This document shows positions 20,164 through 31,235 of a DNA stretch of 64,000 nt, one piece after another (the first letter of the stretch is position 1; each line of letters starts with the position of its first letter). Position numbers and translations under genes: made by a program. The notes under the pieces were generated by a model that did no database searches, was not told the DNA's origin, and worked only from the letters and a program-made list of their open reading frames with translations. This stretch comes from Tenrec ecaudatus. Lineage: Eukaryota; Chordata; Mammalia; Afrosoricida; Tenrecidae. The stretch covers positions 125,774,086-125,838,085 of the forward strand of contig NC_134537.1 in the NCBI RefSeq assembly GCF_050624435.1. The letters are read 5' to 3'.

Positions 20164-21361
20164 TTTTGTGACCAGAGCACCTGGGTTTTGAATCTTGACC
20201 GACATTACAGCTGTGTGGCTTGGGTCAAGTTTTCTGAACGTCTTGTACTTTCGGTTCCTATTGAAAGACCTACTTGAAGACACCTATAGCAGCCCGCTCA
20301 GAGAAATCATGCGAAGATTCAATTACTTAATACTTACAAAGCACTTAGCCAAGCGCCAGTGCATCGTGCCAGTGCATCGTATGTGAAATTCTCATCTTAC
20401 AATTAGCCATGATTATTACTATCATGGTTATTTAAAAAGCAGCTGCTCCTTTGTTTGAGCTCAATGCAAACCTGAGCCATGTTGCTACCTCTACTGAGTT
20501 TTAAAGAGAAGAGGGAGATCTAGATTTCAAAATGTAAGGCTTTCTAATTTTAAAAGATCAGCGCCTAAGGCAGTTTTCAAAAGGGCCGAGTGACTCAGAG
20601 AAACGTGTCTATGGCCACATTCCGTTCACCCCAACCAGTTTGTGAGTGGCAGTGGAGGAACAGTGACGTGAGCCAGGGTCGGGGCCAGAGGGCAGACAGG
20701 CAGTGGGAGGGGCGGAGGCAATGCCACGTGTGATAGAGCTGTGTCGACACAGGTCTTCAGGAGACCCAGTCAATCACATACAATTTTATAAGGTTAACCT
20801 GATATGACTGGCTTGACTCACTCCATTGTGCTGCTGGCTGATAAAAATTCTATTAGGCACCGGTATCCCTCATATATTCTTCCCTTGAAGATAACCAATT
20901 TGAGTTGATTATTTAAAACAGAACAAAAAGGAACTGAATGACCAAGGAAAGCTACAAGATTTCCATTTCCAGGGACTAAAGTCCTCAAATTGTCTACAGA
21001 CAAGGTTTAGCCTGGAAAGTCTGAATCCATTTTAGTCATTTCTTTGGAAGTGATAATGATTGGATATTTATTTCTACTTTTATGATATGGTTTTACCAGA
21101 CACTCTAGGCCTCTGTCCCAATAAATGGGGGGCTGCACTGTAGCACTTAAATATTCCCCAAAGATGATCTAAATGGAAGGTAGTTTATCCACCAGGTACA
21201 GCATCGGAGTCCTTCACAGCCTGGCTGTCGGCAGCCACACCAGAATTGACTCTGGTCTAGACCATGATGCTCATGTCCCTCTCAGCTGCTCCACCTGAAG
21301 CTGCCTTTAAGCTGGTGAAGCATCCTGAGAAATGCCTGTTTGAAAACTCAGTTTGGATTAC
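20164..21361. other. Unassigned sequence
   Basis: No repeat recognised. Positions 20640-20740 are G-rich; the remainder is AT-moderate. Short frames only. Confidence 0.3.
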
Positions 21362-21625
21362 TGGAAAGGAAGGAAGGAAGGAAGGGAGGAGGGAGGGAGG
21401 AAGGAAGGAAGGAAGGAAGGAAGGAAGAAAGGAAGGAAAGAGGGAAGGAAGGTGGGAAGCAGGGAAGGAAGGAGGGAGGGAGGGAGGGAGGGAAGGAAGG
21501 TGGGAAGCTGGCAAGGAAGGAAGGTAGGAAGGTAGGAAGGAAGGAAGGAAGGAAGGAAGGAAGGAAGGAAGGAAGGAAGGTGGGAAGGAAGGTGGGAAGC
21601 AGAGAAGAGGGGAAAGGAGGGGAGG
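21362..21625. repeat. GGAA/GGGA purine-tract microsatellite
   Basis: About 260 bp of almost pure purine on the plus strand, mostly (GGAA)n with GGGA, GGTA and GGTG interruptions; the longest clean GGAA block is about 21535-21580. It produces open frames of K/E/G/R on plus and S/F/L/P on minus that are not genes. Such tracts can bind ETS factors and form triplex DNA. Confidence 0.97.
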
Positions 21626-21739
21626 AGAAAGAGAGCGGTGAGCTAAACGTATTAAAGAAAGAACATTGGTTAAACAAAGGTGTAATTCAAATAGACGGAA
21701 TGATGATTTGCGTTCCCTGGAAGATGCAGTTTGTACTTG

Positions 21740-21925
21740 ATGACTAATCTAAAGGTCAGTCATTTGAAACCGCTTCAGAGTGGCATGATGCGGAGGAAAG
21801 ACTGGCAACCCACTTCAGAAAGATTACAGCCAAGAGGATCCATCCCCTGGAGGGGTTCTACAGGGATGGTGTCACCAGGAATCAGAATCCATTTCAGGTT
21901 TGGTTTGGCTTTTGATTTTGACCCA
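21740..21925 (+). mobile_element. AfroSINE
   Basis: 'GATGACTAATCTAAAGGTCAG', 'AGATTACAGCCAAGAGGATCC', 'GGTTCTACAGGGATGG' and 'AATCAGAATCCATTTCAGG', then 'TTTGGTTTGGCTTTTG'. The end is diverged. Confidence 0.7.
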
Positions 21926-22261
21926 TTCCTTCCCTGTTGTCCGAGAGGACCAAAATTTACAAACCACTTAAGGGACAACTGGCTGCTCCTGGAAAGACGG
22001 ACGGATGATTGGAGTCACTGGGAAGCGCCCCAGAAGCAAGCCTGGCAGATCTGCTTTGCAAAATCAGCCATGAAGAATCCCAAGGAGCACAGAGTTCGAA
22101 GCTGACATATTCAGAAGGCTCCCAGTTTTCCACGAAGACATCGAGCACCCCCCCGCCCCCATTGCGCGGTAGCCATGCAGGCGCCTTGTGCTTTCTAAGT
22201 CATCACTTCGTCCATTTACTTTTCTATCCTCGTGTCAAACTATGATTCTGACTCATTTGCG
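21926..22261. other. Unassigned flank of the CpG island
   Basis: No repeat recognised. A C-rich run with CCCCCCCGCCCCC lies at 22147-22160. Confidence 0.3.
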
Positions 22262-22362
22262 AGGTAGTCCATATCTTTTCTACCATAGAGGAGGTGGTGG
22301 GTCCGAACCGTGAAACTCGCAGCTCACTGTCCACCGCCGAGCCCACAGCGCCATCGGGGCTG
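22262..22362 (-). mobile_element. AfroSINE head, antisense
   Basis: On the minus strand: 'AGCCCCGATGGCGCTGTGGG', then a B-box-like GGTTCGGACCC and 'CACCACCTCCTCTATGGTAG'. This is the tRNA-related 5' part of the SINE, and it abuts the CpG island. Confidence 0.6.
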
Positions 22363-22364
22363 CC

Positions 22365-22800
22365 CGCCTGGCTCTTATTCCGTCACTGGCCCTTGAGGGA
22401 CGCGGGGCGGGGGGGGGGGGTGGCAGGGAGTGGGGCGAGGAGAACTGAACCAGAGACAGCGCGAGCCGGCTCGCCGCGTAGGGGCGCCGAGAGGGGAGCA
22501 TGGGGGCCGCGTCCCCGCGCGGCTCTCCGCCGCTCCGACCCTGCCACCTGCAGGAGAGGGCCGGCCCTGCAAGCGCCTGTCCGCGGTCCTGCGGCGGAGA
22601 CCCGGGAATCACCATCCAGACCACTGGACACACAGCCGGCCGCCGCCCAGGACCCAAGTGCTTTCTCCTGGGTCGTCGGTCGGTCCTCGATCGCCACCCT
22701 GCCTCCGCCTGGGGGGCGCGCTGCGGGCCAGGCGCCAGCGTCAGTCTTCCAAACGTGTCCCGGGGGCCCTGGTCGAGCACGCAGCTACGCTGCTGCAGAG
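22365..22800. promoter_or_regulatory. CpG island, orphan
   Basis: By hand count about 52 CpG dinucleotides fall in the 480 bp from 22321 to 22800, while the window at large is strongly CpG-depleted. A GC-box-like GGGGCGGG and a G11 run lie near 22405-22420. Overlapping open frames on both strands (22294-22812 plus, 22280-22780 minus) follow from the high GC and match nothing I know. The likely role is an unmethylated promoter or a first exon of an unseen or non-coding transcript; direction is undetermined. Confidence 0.7.
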
Positions 22801-24035
22801 GGGACAGGCTGAGACTGTAGGTCCCACTCTAAAGACAATTGGGCTGGTGACACTTGGAGAAATGAACAGGCTACTTTAGACGGAGCGGGTTTTTAAAGTA
22901 AGAATGCTCACTTCCAGGGCCTTGTGGGGAGATGGTGAGTCACTTCAAGGCCCAGCGTGGCCGCGGGCCAGCAGATGGCTGTGCGTGGCAAGGAAGCCGG
23001 TGTGGGAGCTAATGGCTGGAGCTGGAGGGAAAATGGGAAGAAAAGTGCATTCCACTTTCACTCCCCTGAAATGCACTACCCGGTGGGGGACGCACATCAT
23101 TAATGAGATTACCTGCAACACGAGCACTACAGGGATTCGCTGATATTGATGAATACTTTTTCATTTTTATTGCACGTTTGGAGTAGGCCAAAAAGCATTA
23201 AAAGTTCATCAAAGAAAAGAACTTGGCTCAGTCATGACTGAGCTCATACCTGAAAATGAGTCTGTGGTACCACAAGCTCACCGGCCACCTGCATTAGCGG
23301 GGACAGCCGCATTTTTCATGATCTGCGGTCCCAGATGTCTGGACTTCCCAGCTAAACTATTGAGTTTGGGTCTTGGTGTTTACCAGAAACAACACCATGT
23401 TTCGGGGATGAAATCTCACTTGACTCCAGAAATACTTTGAGGAAGGAAGTGGACATTAGTGACTAAGATGCTGCATTTGTCGGCTGATGAGTATTTATTA
23501 TAGCAAGCAGTATCAATCGATCATTTGAGCTTAAAAAATATATATCCCTCAATTTGTGGCTCCTGTGGAGCAGACTATACAAACCTTGAGCTAGCCCAAT
23601 GCCTTCCTCCTATCTAACAGAATGTGCTGAAGTTGTACTGCTGAAAGGCATGCAGGACCCCAACCCATTTAGCGTTCCACATTTATAAGAAAATAAGATT
23701 CTAGTCCTTTAATAAATAATTCTAGCTCTTCCCCCCTGAAGAAAATCAAATCAAATTTGAAGCCAACCATCTGAGTCTACTCCTGCAAGGTGGATTTGAC
23801 GACTGATTCCTGTACAGGCAGAGACCACTGTTGTAAGCCACTCCGAGAGCAGGACCACTTCCTGCACAATGGAATGAAAAGCTGCCCAGTCCTGTACCTT
23901 GCTCATAATTGGTTGGGGACAGGATTATTGTGATCCATAGGGTATCCATTGACTGCCTTTTGGAAGATCTCCTGGGTTGTTTTTTTTTTTTGAGTTCTTC
24001 TTAGACTGGAAGCTCCTCTGAAAGCTGTTCGCTAC
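22801..24035. other. Unassigned single-copy-looking sequence
   Basis: Adjoins the CpG island, with no SINE, LTR or LINE signature. A CTCF-like motif is listed separately. The frame 22904-23143 has no recognised domain. Confidence 0.3.
22968..22982 (+). promoter_or_regulatory. CTCF-like motif
   Basis: CCAGCAGATGGCTGT agrees with the CTCF core consensus CCASYAGRKGGCRSY at 14 of 15 positions (T instead of R near the end). It lies about 170 bp from the CpG island. One motif match is weak evidence. Confidence 0.3.
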
Positions 24036-24378
24036 CGAGTTGTGATTGTTAGGTGATGTGGAGTGGGTGCTGACTCTTGGCAACCGTTGGACAACAGAAG
24101 GAAACAGTGTCCTCCGAACTGGTGTTACCGTTGAGCCCAGATTGCCGCCATCTCCTTGAGAGACTTCTTCTGTTTTGCCGCTCCTCTACTTTACCAAGCA
24201 TGACGCCCTTTCAGGGAGCGCTCTCCCCTGATAACATGCCCAAGGCATGTAAGACATGCTTACCTCTAAGGAGCATCCTGGCTGCGCTTCTTCCAAAATG
24301 GATTTGCTTGTTCTTCTAGCACTCCAGGACGCATTCGACACTCTTCATCTGCACTACCATTCAAATGCATCTTTTATG
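24036..24378 (-). mobile_element. RTE/BovB 3' end, antisense
   Basis: Antisense BovB: 'CTCTACTTTACCAAGCATGACGC', 'CTCCCCTGATAACATGCCC', 'TACCTCTAAGGAGCATCCTGG', ending '..CACTACCATTCAAATGCATC'. The leading (GTT)n tail has decayed. Confidence 0.8.
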
Positions 24379-24520
24379 AGGTCCAATATCAAGCAGGGCC
24401 ATGTCCTAAACCTTGTTCTTCTGGGGCACGTCTTGAGAATTGTTCTTGGTTTGGGGCTAGAGTGAGGTGGCAATCACTTGTCTAAGGGTTACGTCGTCTC
24501 TGGTTTCCTTTAGAGAACTC
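24379..24520 (-). mobile_element. Old L1 3' UTR fragment, antisense
   Basis: 'AGGTCCAATATCAAGCAGGGCC', 'TTGTTCTTGGTTTGGGGCTAGAG' and 'GTCTCTGGTTTCCTTTAGAG' match 1270-1390. Confidence 0.55.
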
Positions 24521-25544
24521 GCTATCCGTTAACGACAGGGAACACTGTCCGTCATCTCCCTGGGGTGTCAGGTGGGTCGATGGAGAGTGTCGGTAATTTA
24601 TCTAACAGCACAGACTTTAATATGCCCTCAAGAAAAGAAAGCTATGCAAGTATAGACTCGCTCCGAATGCAATCCATGAGTTGTTGATTTGGTCAGATTG
24701 AACTCTTAAATGATTGAGCTTTTTACACCGACGATGGGGGTTAGTGAGAGGGAAGTTTTCCAGTCACAATCATTCACAAGGGCAGAACCTTGCCTATCAG
24801 ATTACTGCACGGAAAGCATGGGGGCATTAGCAAGGGATCCTAACCACGGTCCAGTGGGGTGGCAGTCGTCTGTTTCTTCTCACACCTGGGAGTTTCTGTC
24901 TGAGTCCCGCAGCTGCAGGTGATGCTGAGTGGAACACGAGGCTCAATGTAAAAATGAGTCCTGGGAGTAGAGTGCGGGAGGATGGCAGACCTGGGCTTGC
25001 CAATGGTGTTTGAAGGTTCTGCTGGAGAAGTTCACTCACTTGTGAAAGCCTTTCCAGTGGGTGACCCTCACACAGAAAGACGGTTGTATTTCTTTGGGAT
25101 CCTCCCCATGGAGTCTTGGGTAAACAATACTGAAAATGGGTTGGGGAAGAAAAGGTGGGAGAAGAGAATGATTAATATACTTAAAGCCTCTCAAGAGCAA
25201 AGAAATTCCAGTGAGCTAGAAAACTCGAAGGTGTGTATAACTTCTTATTTCCCCTTGATGCATGATTGAGTTTACTAGCTCTTGATATTGAGTGTCTACA
25301 CCAGCTAGAGTAGCAGCACATTTTACATTCATTGGCAAGTTAGTTTTCAGACCAGGAGATCTCTAGAAAAGGGGATAAAATCTTACCAAAGGATACAAAT
25401 AGCCTTCCTACATCAGACTATTATGTTTTAGACAAGAATTAAAGGGAAGAGGGAGAGATGAGAGTTCAAGATTGGCTAAGCACATAATTTGTGGGGCACT
25501 TGTTACTTTACTACACATCTCATCGTGTCATTGCACAATCATGT
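24521..25544. other. Unassigned sequence
   Basis: About 1 kb without repeat signature. A 95-codon plus frame at 24982-25269 has no recognised domain. Confidence 0.3.
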
Positions 25545-25735
25545 CATTGCGTGATGGGCCACTAACTATAAGGTTAGTATTTTGAAGCCACCAGTCGCTC
25601 CACAGGAGAAAGACAAGGCTTTCTCTTTCTGTAAGCATTACCGTCCCAGAAACCAAGAGGGACAGTCCTACCCTGCCTCATAGAGTCTCTAGGTGTCAGA
25701 ATTGACTTGATGGCAATTGAGTTTGGTTGGTTTTG
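25545..25735 (+). mobile_element. AfroSINE, full length
   Basis: 'GCGTGATGGGCCACTAACTATAAGG', 'CACAGGAGAAAGACAAGGC', 'ACAGTCCTACCCTGCCTCATAG', and 'AATTGACTTGATGGCAATTG' with a GTTTGG tail. Confidence 0.8.
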
Positions 25736-26881
25736 CATGGTCTGAGAGTAGAAATTCTTCCCATTATAGGAAAATAAGAAATTGCCCTACATTTACCCAG
25801 TTGACCCGCTCGGGAAGCAGGACCCTTCCACACGGTCCCTGGCCTATTCAACTTCAGAGTTAGCTAGCTCTCCCCTCTCTCTAGATTAGTCACGCTGCAC
25901 CCCTTTCTTCAGGCCACCTCTATCCCAGACGCCTCTCAGCTGCCTTTGAGTCAGCCCTGATTCACGGTGAGTAAATGGCAGGAAGCCAGTCTGAGCAACT
26001 CCGGCAACACAAGGGAGGAGGAGAAGCTAACTCCTCACTAACTCCAGCCCAAGACCTACTGCCATGAGGCAGAGGTCCGACATGCCTCCACCCGCCATCC
26101 TTCTTCACACTACTCTGCCACTGTCTCTTCCCGCCTCACTCTCTGGTGCCTCTGGTCCGGGCCTCTGGCACTTTGGGTCAAGCTCTTGAACACGCTCTCA
26201 GACACAGAGGAATGGCTTTGATGGAGGTGTGGTTTTTGTCTTTCGGCAGACTGTACCCCCCCCCCCCCAAGGAAACAAAGGGTGGAGACTCAGAATGCAT
26301 GTTCACGAGTGTAACAGAGAACTCCCTCCCGCATGGGATCACAGCCAGAGGCACAGAGACTAGAATTTACAGCACATCACGGAAGCGAGTGTGGCTAGAG
26401 GGGCCATAGGAGGTGACCGCGTCTCACATGGGGACCCCAGGCACATTAGGACCAACACTGCTCCAAAACGCTCTCGCACCACTGGTTGCTGAAGGAACCG
26501 GCGTGATCCATAGTGTGCTGATGATCCACATTATGATCGTCATGGGCTGAGCTTCACAAGTTTGTTGCCAAACCTTTCCTCCGAGTCAGATGAGGAAATG
26601 AGTCCGGGAGCTCTAACGAAGCTTGCTTGGCATCATGACAGCATGGAAGCCTCCACTAACGCACTGCTGGGAGGTGGCTGGATTTGACCCCTGAGCCGTC
26701 ATCAATGGCCCTCCATTCCAAAATCCCCAGGGAGCGCATTTTCAACAGGGGCAATCTTGCCCCCAAGAGGATGCACATTGGCTCTTGGGGGAGCAGAGGA
26801 GGTGTCTTCTTGTTATAAAGAACACCCTAGGTATATGCATTCATATCGTTTACTTATGGTGGGAGCCCAAACCCCCACTCA
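25736..26881. other. Unassigned sequence, moderately GC-rich
   Basis: About 1.1 kb with no repeat recognised; a C13 run lies near 26257-26269. The 87-codon plus frame at 26146-26409 is unsupported by any domain. Confidence 0.3.
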
Positions 26882-27065
26882 AACTCACTTTCACTGACTG
26901 ATTCTGACTCATAGCGACCCTATAGAACAAAATACAACTGCCCCTGTGGGTCCCCAAGACTATAACTCTTTACGGAAGTAGAAAACCTCTTCTTTCTCCT
27001 GAGGAGAGACTGGTGGGTTAGAACCGCTGACCTTGTCGTTAGCAGCCCACTACACCCCAGGGCTC
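26882..27065 (-). mobile_element. AfroSINE, antisense, full length
   Basis: 'GATTCTGACTCATAGCGACCC', 'AACTGCCCCTGTGGGTCC', 'TGGGTTAGAACCGCTGACC', and 'CCACTACACCCCAGGGCTCC', the complement of the 5' end. Confidence 0.85.
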
Positions 27066-28805
27066 CGTGTAATATGGTTGGTAGCACATAGATATGCACA
27101 TGGTGCAGAAAGATGGACAGTAGAGCTGTGCCATTAAAACTTAACAAAGGTCACCTCCATCAATTATACTATAATTATTATGGCTGTAGGGCAATTAAGA
27201 TAAATCATCTGTAAAGGTCCCTTACAGGGGTAGTAAAGAAAACAGGGGGCAAAACCTGAGGGGGAAGAAGAGAGGCCTGAGCCACGCGGGGGCACCCACT
27301 GCTGCACTTTGTGCGGGAGCGTGCCCTGGGGAGAACGATGCTCCTTGTCACCCCTTTTCACCACTTGCGGACGGACACACACGTTCAGAGGAGCCCAAGG
27401 CACAGCACCTGCGGCTACATCTGCACGCTGCCTTTCCCACGCCAGCTCCTCTGTAAAGGAACTTCTCCGCTGGCTTGATCTCCCACAGCAAAGGCGGAAA
27501 GGACACGAGGACGTGCACAGTCGTAGCTCCTTTCCTAAGAAGGAACACCCCCTCTTCAGGGAGCGGCAAAGACACAAAGCCCTGCGCATCCGTCCGCTCT
27601 ACGGGCCTTCCGAGCCTCGCTGTACTAGAGTCCGGTATAAAGGGCACCAAGGGTGAGGGAGCTGGAAGGCTTCTCAGAAAAGGAAACTGAACCTTTGTCG
27701 AAAGATCCGCCAACCAGCCGGCCTGCGAGCCTCTCCTCCAGTGCGCAGGCGTCTGTCCTGTCTGGGCACGGCTGGAGGGCTTCAGTGACTCAGTTCTTTT
27801 GTGTTACTTCCTAGGCCCTTGGCAGAGCACAACTTGAGGCAGATCTTCTTTGGACTTAAAGACCTGCTCGGCCGTCCTTTTCAAGAAGGCATCAGCCAGA
27901 GTTCTAGGCAAACGTGTAAAAGGAAGAAGACAAGAAGGAAAACTATAGAACCAGGCTCCGCTCGCCTTACCTTCTCCGCATTGTAACTGGCTCCGTGGGC
28001 TTTCAACTCACCGTGGTCTCCCTCTTGCAGAAGGGAAGCGATGGGTGAGATTTTTAAACAGAACAAAAGACTGGCTCCATTGAGCGTAGGAGAAAAACGA
28101 CACATTTAGTTCACTCACTAACACACTTAAAAGGAAACGTCTCCGGTGACCATAAATAATTGGATTTCTTACGGGGGCACATAGTGCTTCAGATAACTCA
28201 TTTCCCCTTTATCTGGGTGTTTGATAGCTGGTAGGAGGGAAAGGGAGAGGGGCACTTCACAGGGGATGGAGGTGGATGAAAGGACACATCTGACAGTTGC
28301 CAGGATGACCGGGCCGTATCATTTACCTCAGCCAGGAGTCCCTGACACGCCAGGTCACCCTGAGGTCCAGGGCAAGGCGGGCAGTTTACACAGCCACGCG
28401 GGTAGCTTGCTGGCTGGGGGCATACATCAAAGGATGACAACAAACATGAGAAGAAGATTTGTTCAGGAACAGAGATTAAGATAACAGAGCTTTCCTTGCA
28501 AGACTCTGCTCGTGGCGAGGAAGGAGTGCTTTCCAGCAATTCTTTGAGAGCTTGTGAGGAGTCACGCAATCGGACGGTTCAGTGAAATAGCTGGTGTCTT
28601 TAGAAATGAGCTCTTTGTAATACTTTATTGCTTCATTAAGGCTTCCTTCTGCACCAATCCAAATGTGGACTAGAAAATGCCCCCATTCTATGCTTAGATA
28701 GAGATATGAAAACATGTACACACTCATGACTACGTAACATGCATATTGCATAGATGTGTAGCATAAGTATATGGCTTCAAAACAGTCAAGGGAAAATGTC
28801 TTTTT
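27066..28805. other. Unassigned, repeat-poor region
   Basis: About 1.7 kb in which no repeat was recognised. It contains a CpG-elevated patch (27250-27770), a possible splice acceptor CTTTTGTGTTACTTCCTAG ending near 27813, and frames on both strands without recognised domains (plus 27309-27656; minus 27164-27589 and 28476-28826). Confidence 0.35.
27250..27770 (+). promoter_or_regulatory. Weak CpG-rich patch with TATA-like box
   Basis: By hand count about 31 CpG fall in 540 bp, well above the surroundings but below a classic island. GGTATAAAGGGC at 27634-27645 resembles a TATA box on the plus strand. Whether it drives transcription cannot be told from sequence. Confidence 0.25.
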
Positions 28806-28852
28806 TTTTTCATTCCATTTTCCCACAAACTTTGTGAAGCTCCCTTACATGT
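28806..28852. mobile_element. Half copy of the palindromic mariner MITE
   Basis: TTCCATTTTCCCACAAACTTTGTGAAGCTCCC matches the right arm of the MITE at 6315-6382. The left arm is missing. Confidence 0.35.
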
Positions 28853-28897
28853 CCATGGTCCTGAGAGGCACCGGGGCTCCTGTGAACCAGCGGTGTC

Positions 28898-29075
28898 TGG
28901 GCGGAGGGTGGGGGCGTGAGCACGAACTAGAAGGTTGGCAGCTGGAAGCAGACCCTTCCTGGGATTCGAGCCCGGTGGTCCACGTCTGACAGGCTCCCGT
29001 CTGGAGATGCCTATGGAGTGGTTCTGCTTTTTGTGCAGGGGCTCACCTGAGTCAGAATTGGTTCAACAATGTCAT
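28898..29075 (+). mobile_element. AfroSINE, highly diverged
   Basis: 'GAACTAGAAGGTTGGCAGC', 'ACCCTTCCTGGGATTCGAGCC', then 'TGGAGTGGTTCTGC..' and 'CACCTGAGTCAGAATTGG' follow the SINE order. The match is patchy. Confidence 0.45.
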
Positions 29076-29157
29076 AGATACATGAAAAGTGTGTGTGTGT
29101 GTGTGCCCCGTCATCAATTGCTGTATGACAAATCAGTCGATCAATGAATGAACAAGC

Positions 29158-29450
29158 AATTGTTATTGTCGTTGTTGTTGTTAGGTGTTACCTAGTCGGA
29201 TCCCACTCTGGTCAACCCTGTGCCCAACAAAAGGAAACGCTGCCCCGTCCTGCCTCCCTTCCCAAGGGTGATGCTGGAGCCCATTGTTAAAGCCTCTGTC
29301 AATGACCTTCTTCATCACTGACCTTCTACTTTGCCAAGTATGATGTCCTTTTCCAGGGACGGTCCCTCCTCATAACATGTCCCAAGTACATCTTCACTTC
29401 TAAGGACCATTCCAGCTGTATTGTTTCTTCCTCTGGCAGTCCACAGTGTA
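29158..29450 (-). mobile_element. RTE/BovB 3' end, antisense
   Basis: Starts with the complement of the (CAA)n tail (TTGTCGTTGTTGTTGTTAGG). Then come 'GCCCAACAAAAGGAAACGCTGC', 'TACTTTGCCAAGTATGATG' and 'TTCTTCCTCTGGCAGTCC'. Confidence 0.85.
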
Positions 29451-29625
29451 CTCAATACATTGTTAAATATAAGTATGTAATCAACATTTGATAGATTATG
29501 TATGGAATAGACTTCTTTAAGGAGCATAAATGGAAACAGCCACTTTGGAAAGCAGTTTAGCATTGGCTCGTGAAACTGGACATGACTCAACCCTGTAACC
29601 CCGAAATTCCATTCTGAGATACATT

Positions 29626-29932
29626 ATTGTTGTTGTTAGGTCCCCTCAAGTAGGTTCCGACCAATACCGACCCTCTGCACCACAGAACGAAACATTGCTC
29701 GGTCCTGCGTCATCCTCACAATTGCCCCTGTGCCTGAGCCCATTGATGCAACCACTGTGTCAGTCCATCTCATTGAGGGCCTTCCTCTTTTTACTGCCCC
29801 TCCACTTTACCACGCATAATGCCCTTACTCAGGGACTGGTCTCTCCTGACAATATGTCCAAAGTATGTAAGATGAAGTCTCGCCATCTTTGCTTCTAAGG
29901 AACACTGTGGCTGTACTTCTTTCAAGACAGAT
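29626..29932 (-). mobile_element. RTE/BovB 3' end, antisense
   Basis: A second antisense BovB tail about 180 bp after the first: 'TTATTGTTGTTGTTAGGTCC', 'CTCACAATTGCCCCTGTGCC', 'CCACTTTACCACGCATAATGCC' and 'ACTTCTTTCAAGACAGAT'. Confidence 0.85.
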
Positions 29933-30014
29933 ATGCAACCTACACACACCTCAGCATATGTACACAGCATAGTTACACATGTAACTACCAGAGCAAAACC
30001 AATCATATTGATGC

Positions 30015-30690
30015 AAGCAGGGGGTGCCAGAGTGGAGACCCAAAGCCCATCAGTAGAAAATTGGACATATCCTCACAGAAGAGTCACAAGGAAGGGACGA
30101 GCCAGCCAGGGTGCAGTATAGCACCAACGAATCACCCAACATTCCTCTAGTTCTTTAATGCTTCCTGCCCCCCACTATCATGACCCCAGTTCTACTTTAC
30201 AAATCAGGCTAGACTGGAGCATGTACACTGGTACAGATAAGAGCTCTCAACACACGGAATCCAAGACAGATAAACCCCTCAGGAACAATCATGGGAGTAA
30301 TGATACCATGAAGGTAGGGGCAAGGTAGGGGAAGAAGACGGGGAAATGGGGAACTGATCTCAATGTTTGACGTAGAACACTCCTCCCGCCCCAGCATACA
30401 CACCAGGGGATGAACAACAGAAACGTGGGCAAAGGGAGACAGCGGATGATATAGGACATGGAAATAATAATAATTTATAATTTATCAAGGGTTCACGAGG
30501 GTGGGAGGGTGGGAGAGGGAGGAAAATAAGAGGAGCTGATGCTGAGGGCTCAAGTCCAAAGAAAATGTTTTTAAAATGATGATGGCAACATATGTACAAA
30601 TGTGCTTGATACCATGGATGTACGGATTGTGATAAGAGCTGTAAGAGCCCCCAATAAAATGATATATATATTTTTTTTAAATAAGAAGAA
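30015..30690 (+). mobile_element. Young (tenrec-type) L1 3' end, sense
   Basis: 'GGGTGCCAGAGTGGAGACCC', 'AATTGGACATATCCTCACAG', 'CCCCCCACTATCATGACCCC' and 'GATAAGAGCTGTAAGAGCCC', then 'CCAATAAAATGATATATATA' and an A-rich end. It aligns with 15310-15870 in the same orientation. Short indels mark it as separate. Confidence 0.8.
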
Positions 30691-30885
30691 GAAAGAAAGA
30701 AAATGACCAGAGAAGAGAAGCAGTCAAGGGAAAGGTGTGAAAGATGTGTGGGATTTGGAGTACCCTAAGTGTTAGCTCTGTGCATCTTGGTAGCAGCATT
30801 AGTCATAATAGCCCCCCCCCCAATAATCCAAACCACCCTAGTTTCCATCAACAATAAAGCAATCAAGTACATAACTAAATAGTTG
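30691..30885. other. Short unassigned stretch with old L1 flavour
   Basis: Contains a C10 run near 30812-30821 and 'GTTTCCATCAACAATAAAGC', which resembles sense L1 text. Confidence 0.3.
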
Positions 30886-31071
30886 TATGTGTGTAGTGGT
30901 TACACGTTGGACTGCTAACTGCAAGGTCAACAGTTAGAAACCACCAGTCACCATTCAGGAGAAATATTTCCGCTCCTGTAAAGAGTTGCTGTGTTGGAAA
31001 TCCACCAGAGTAGTTCTGCCCTTTCCTGTAGGGTCGCCATGAGTCAGCATCAGCTCAATAGCAGTGAGATT
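30886..31071 (+). mobile_element. AfroSINE, full length
   Basis: 'GTGTAGTGGTTACACGTTGG', 'ACTGCTAACTGCAAGGTCAAC', 'TGTAGGGTCGCCATGAGTCAGC', and 'CAATAGCAGTGAGATTTTTTT'. Confidence 0.85.
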
Positions 31072-31079
31072 TTTTTTGT

Positions 31080-31221
31080 TTTTATATTCACATGGTAAAA
31101 CACTGTACCACTGTTAAAAAAGCTCTAGCGGACTACATGGATGCATCGACATGGATGACTCTGCAAACATAATGCCAAGTGGAAGAAAAGGTCATAAATG
31201 ATACATCGAGTGTTACTCCTG
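31080..31221 (+). mobile_element. L1 fragment, sense
   Basis: 'GCATCGACATGGATGACTCTGC' and 'ATAATGCCAAGTGGAAGAAAAGG' follow the sense L1 3' text. It is interrupted by an L1-tail mini-element. Confidence 0.5.
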
Positions 31222-31235
31222 TAAAGCTTAGGAGC

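Noticed and set aside
21340-21747. Open frames rich in K/E/G/R (plus) and S/F/L/P (minus)
   Set aside because: Pure translation of the GGAA microsatellite.
22294-22812. 172-codon plus and 166-codon minus frames over the CpG island
   Set aside because: High GC lowers stop frequency on both strands. No domain, no Kozak-supported conserved start, and they run into SINE sequence.
28476-28826. 116-codon minus frame with a TPR-like EAIKYYKELI phrase
   Set aside because: Only one short phrase is suggestive. The flanks are low-complexity and a MITE half copy overlaps the start.
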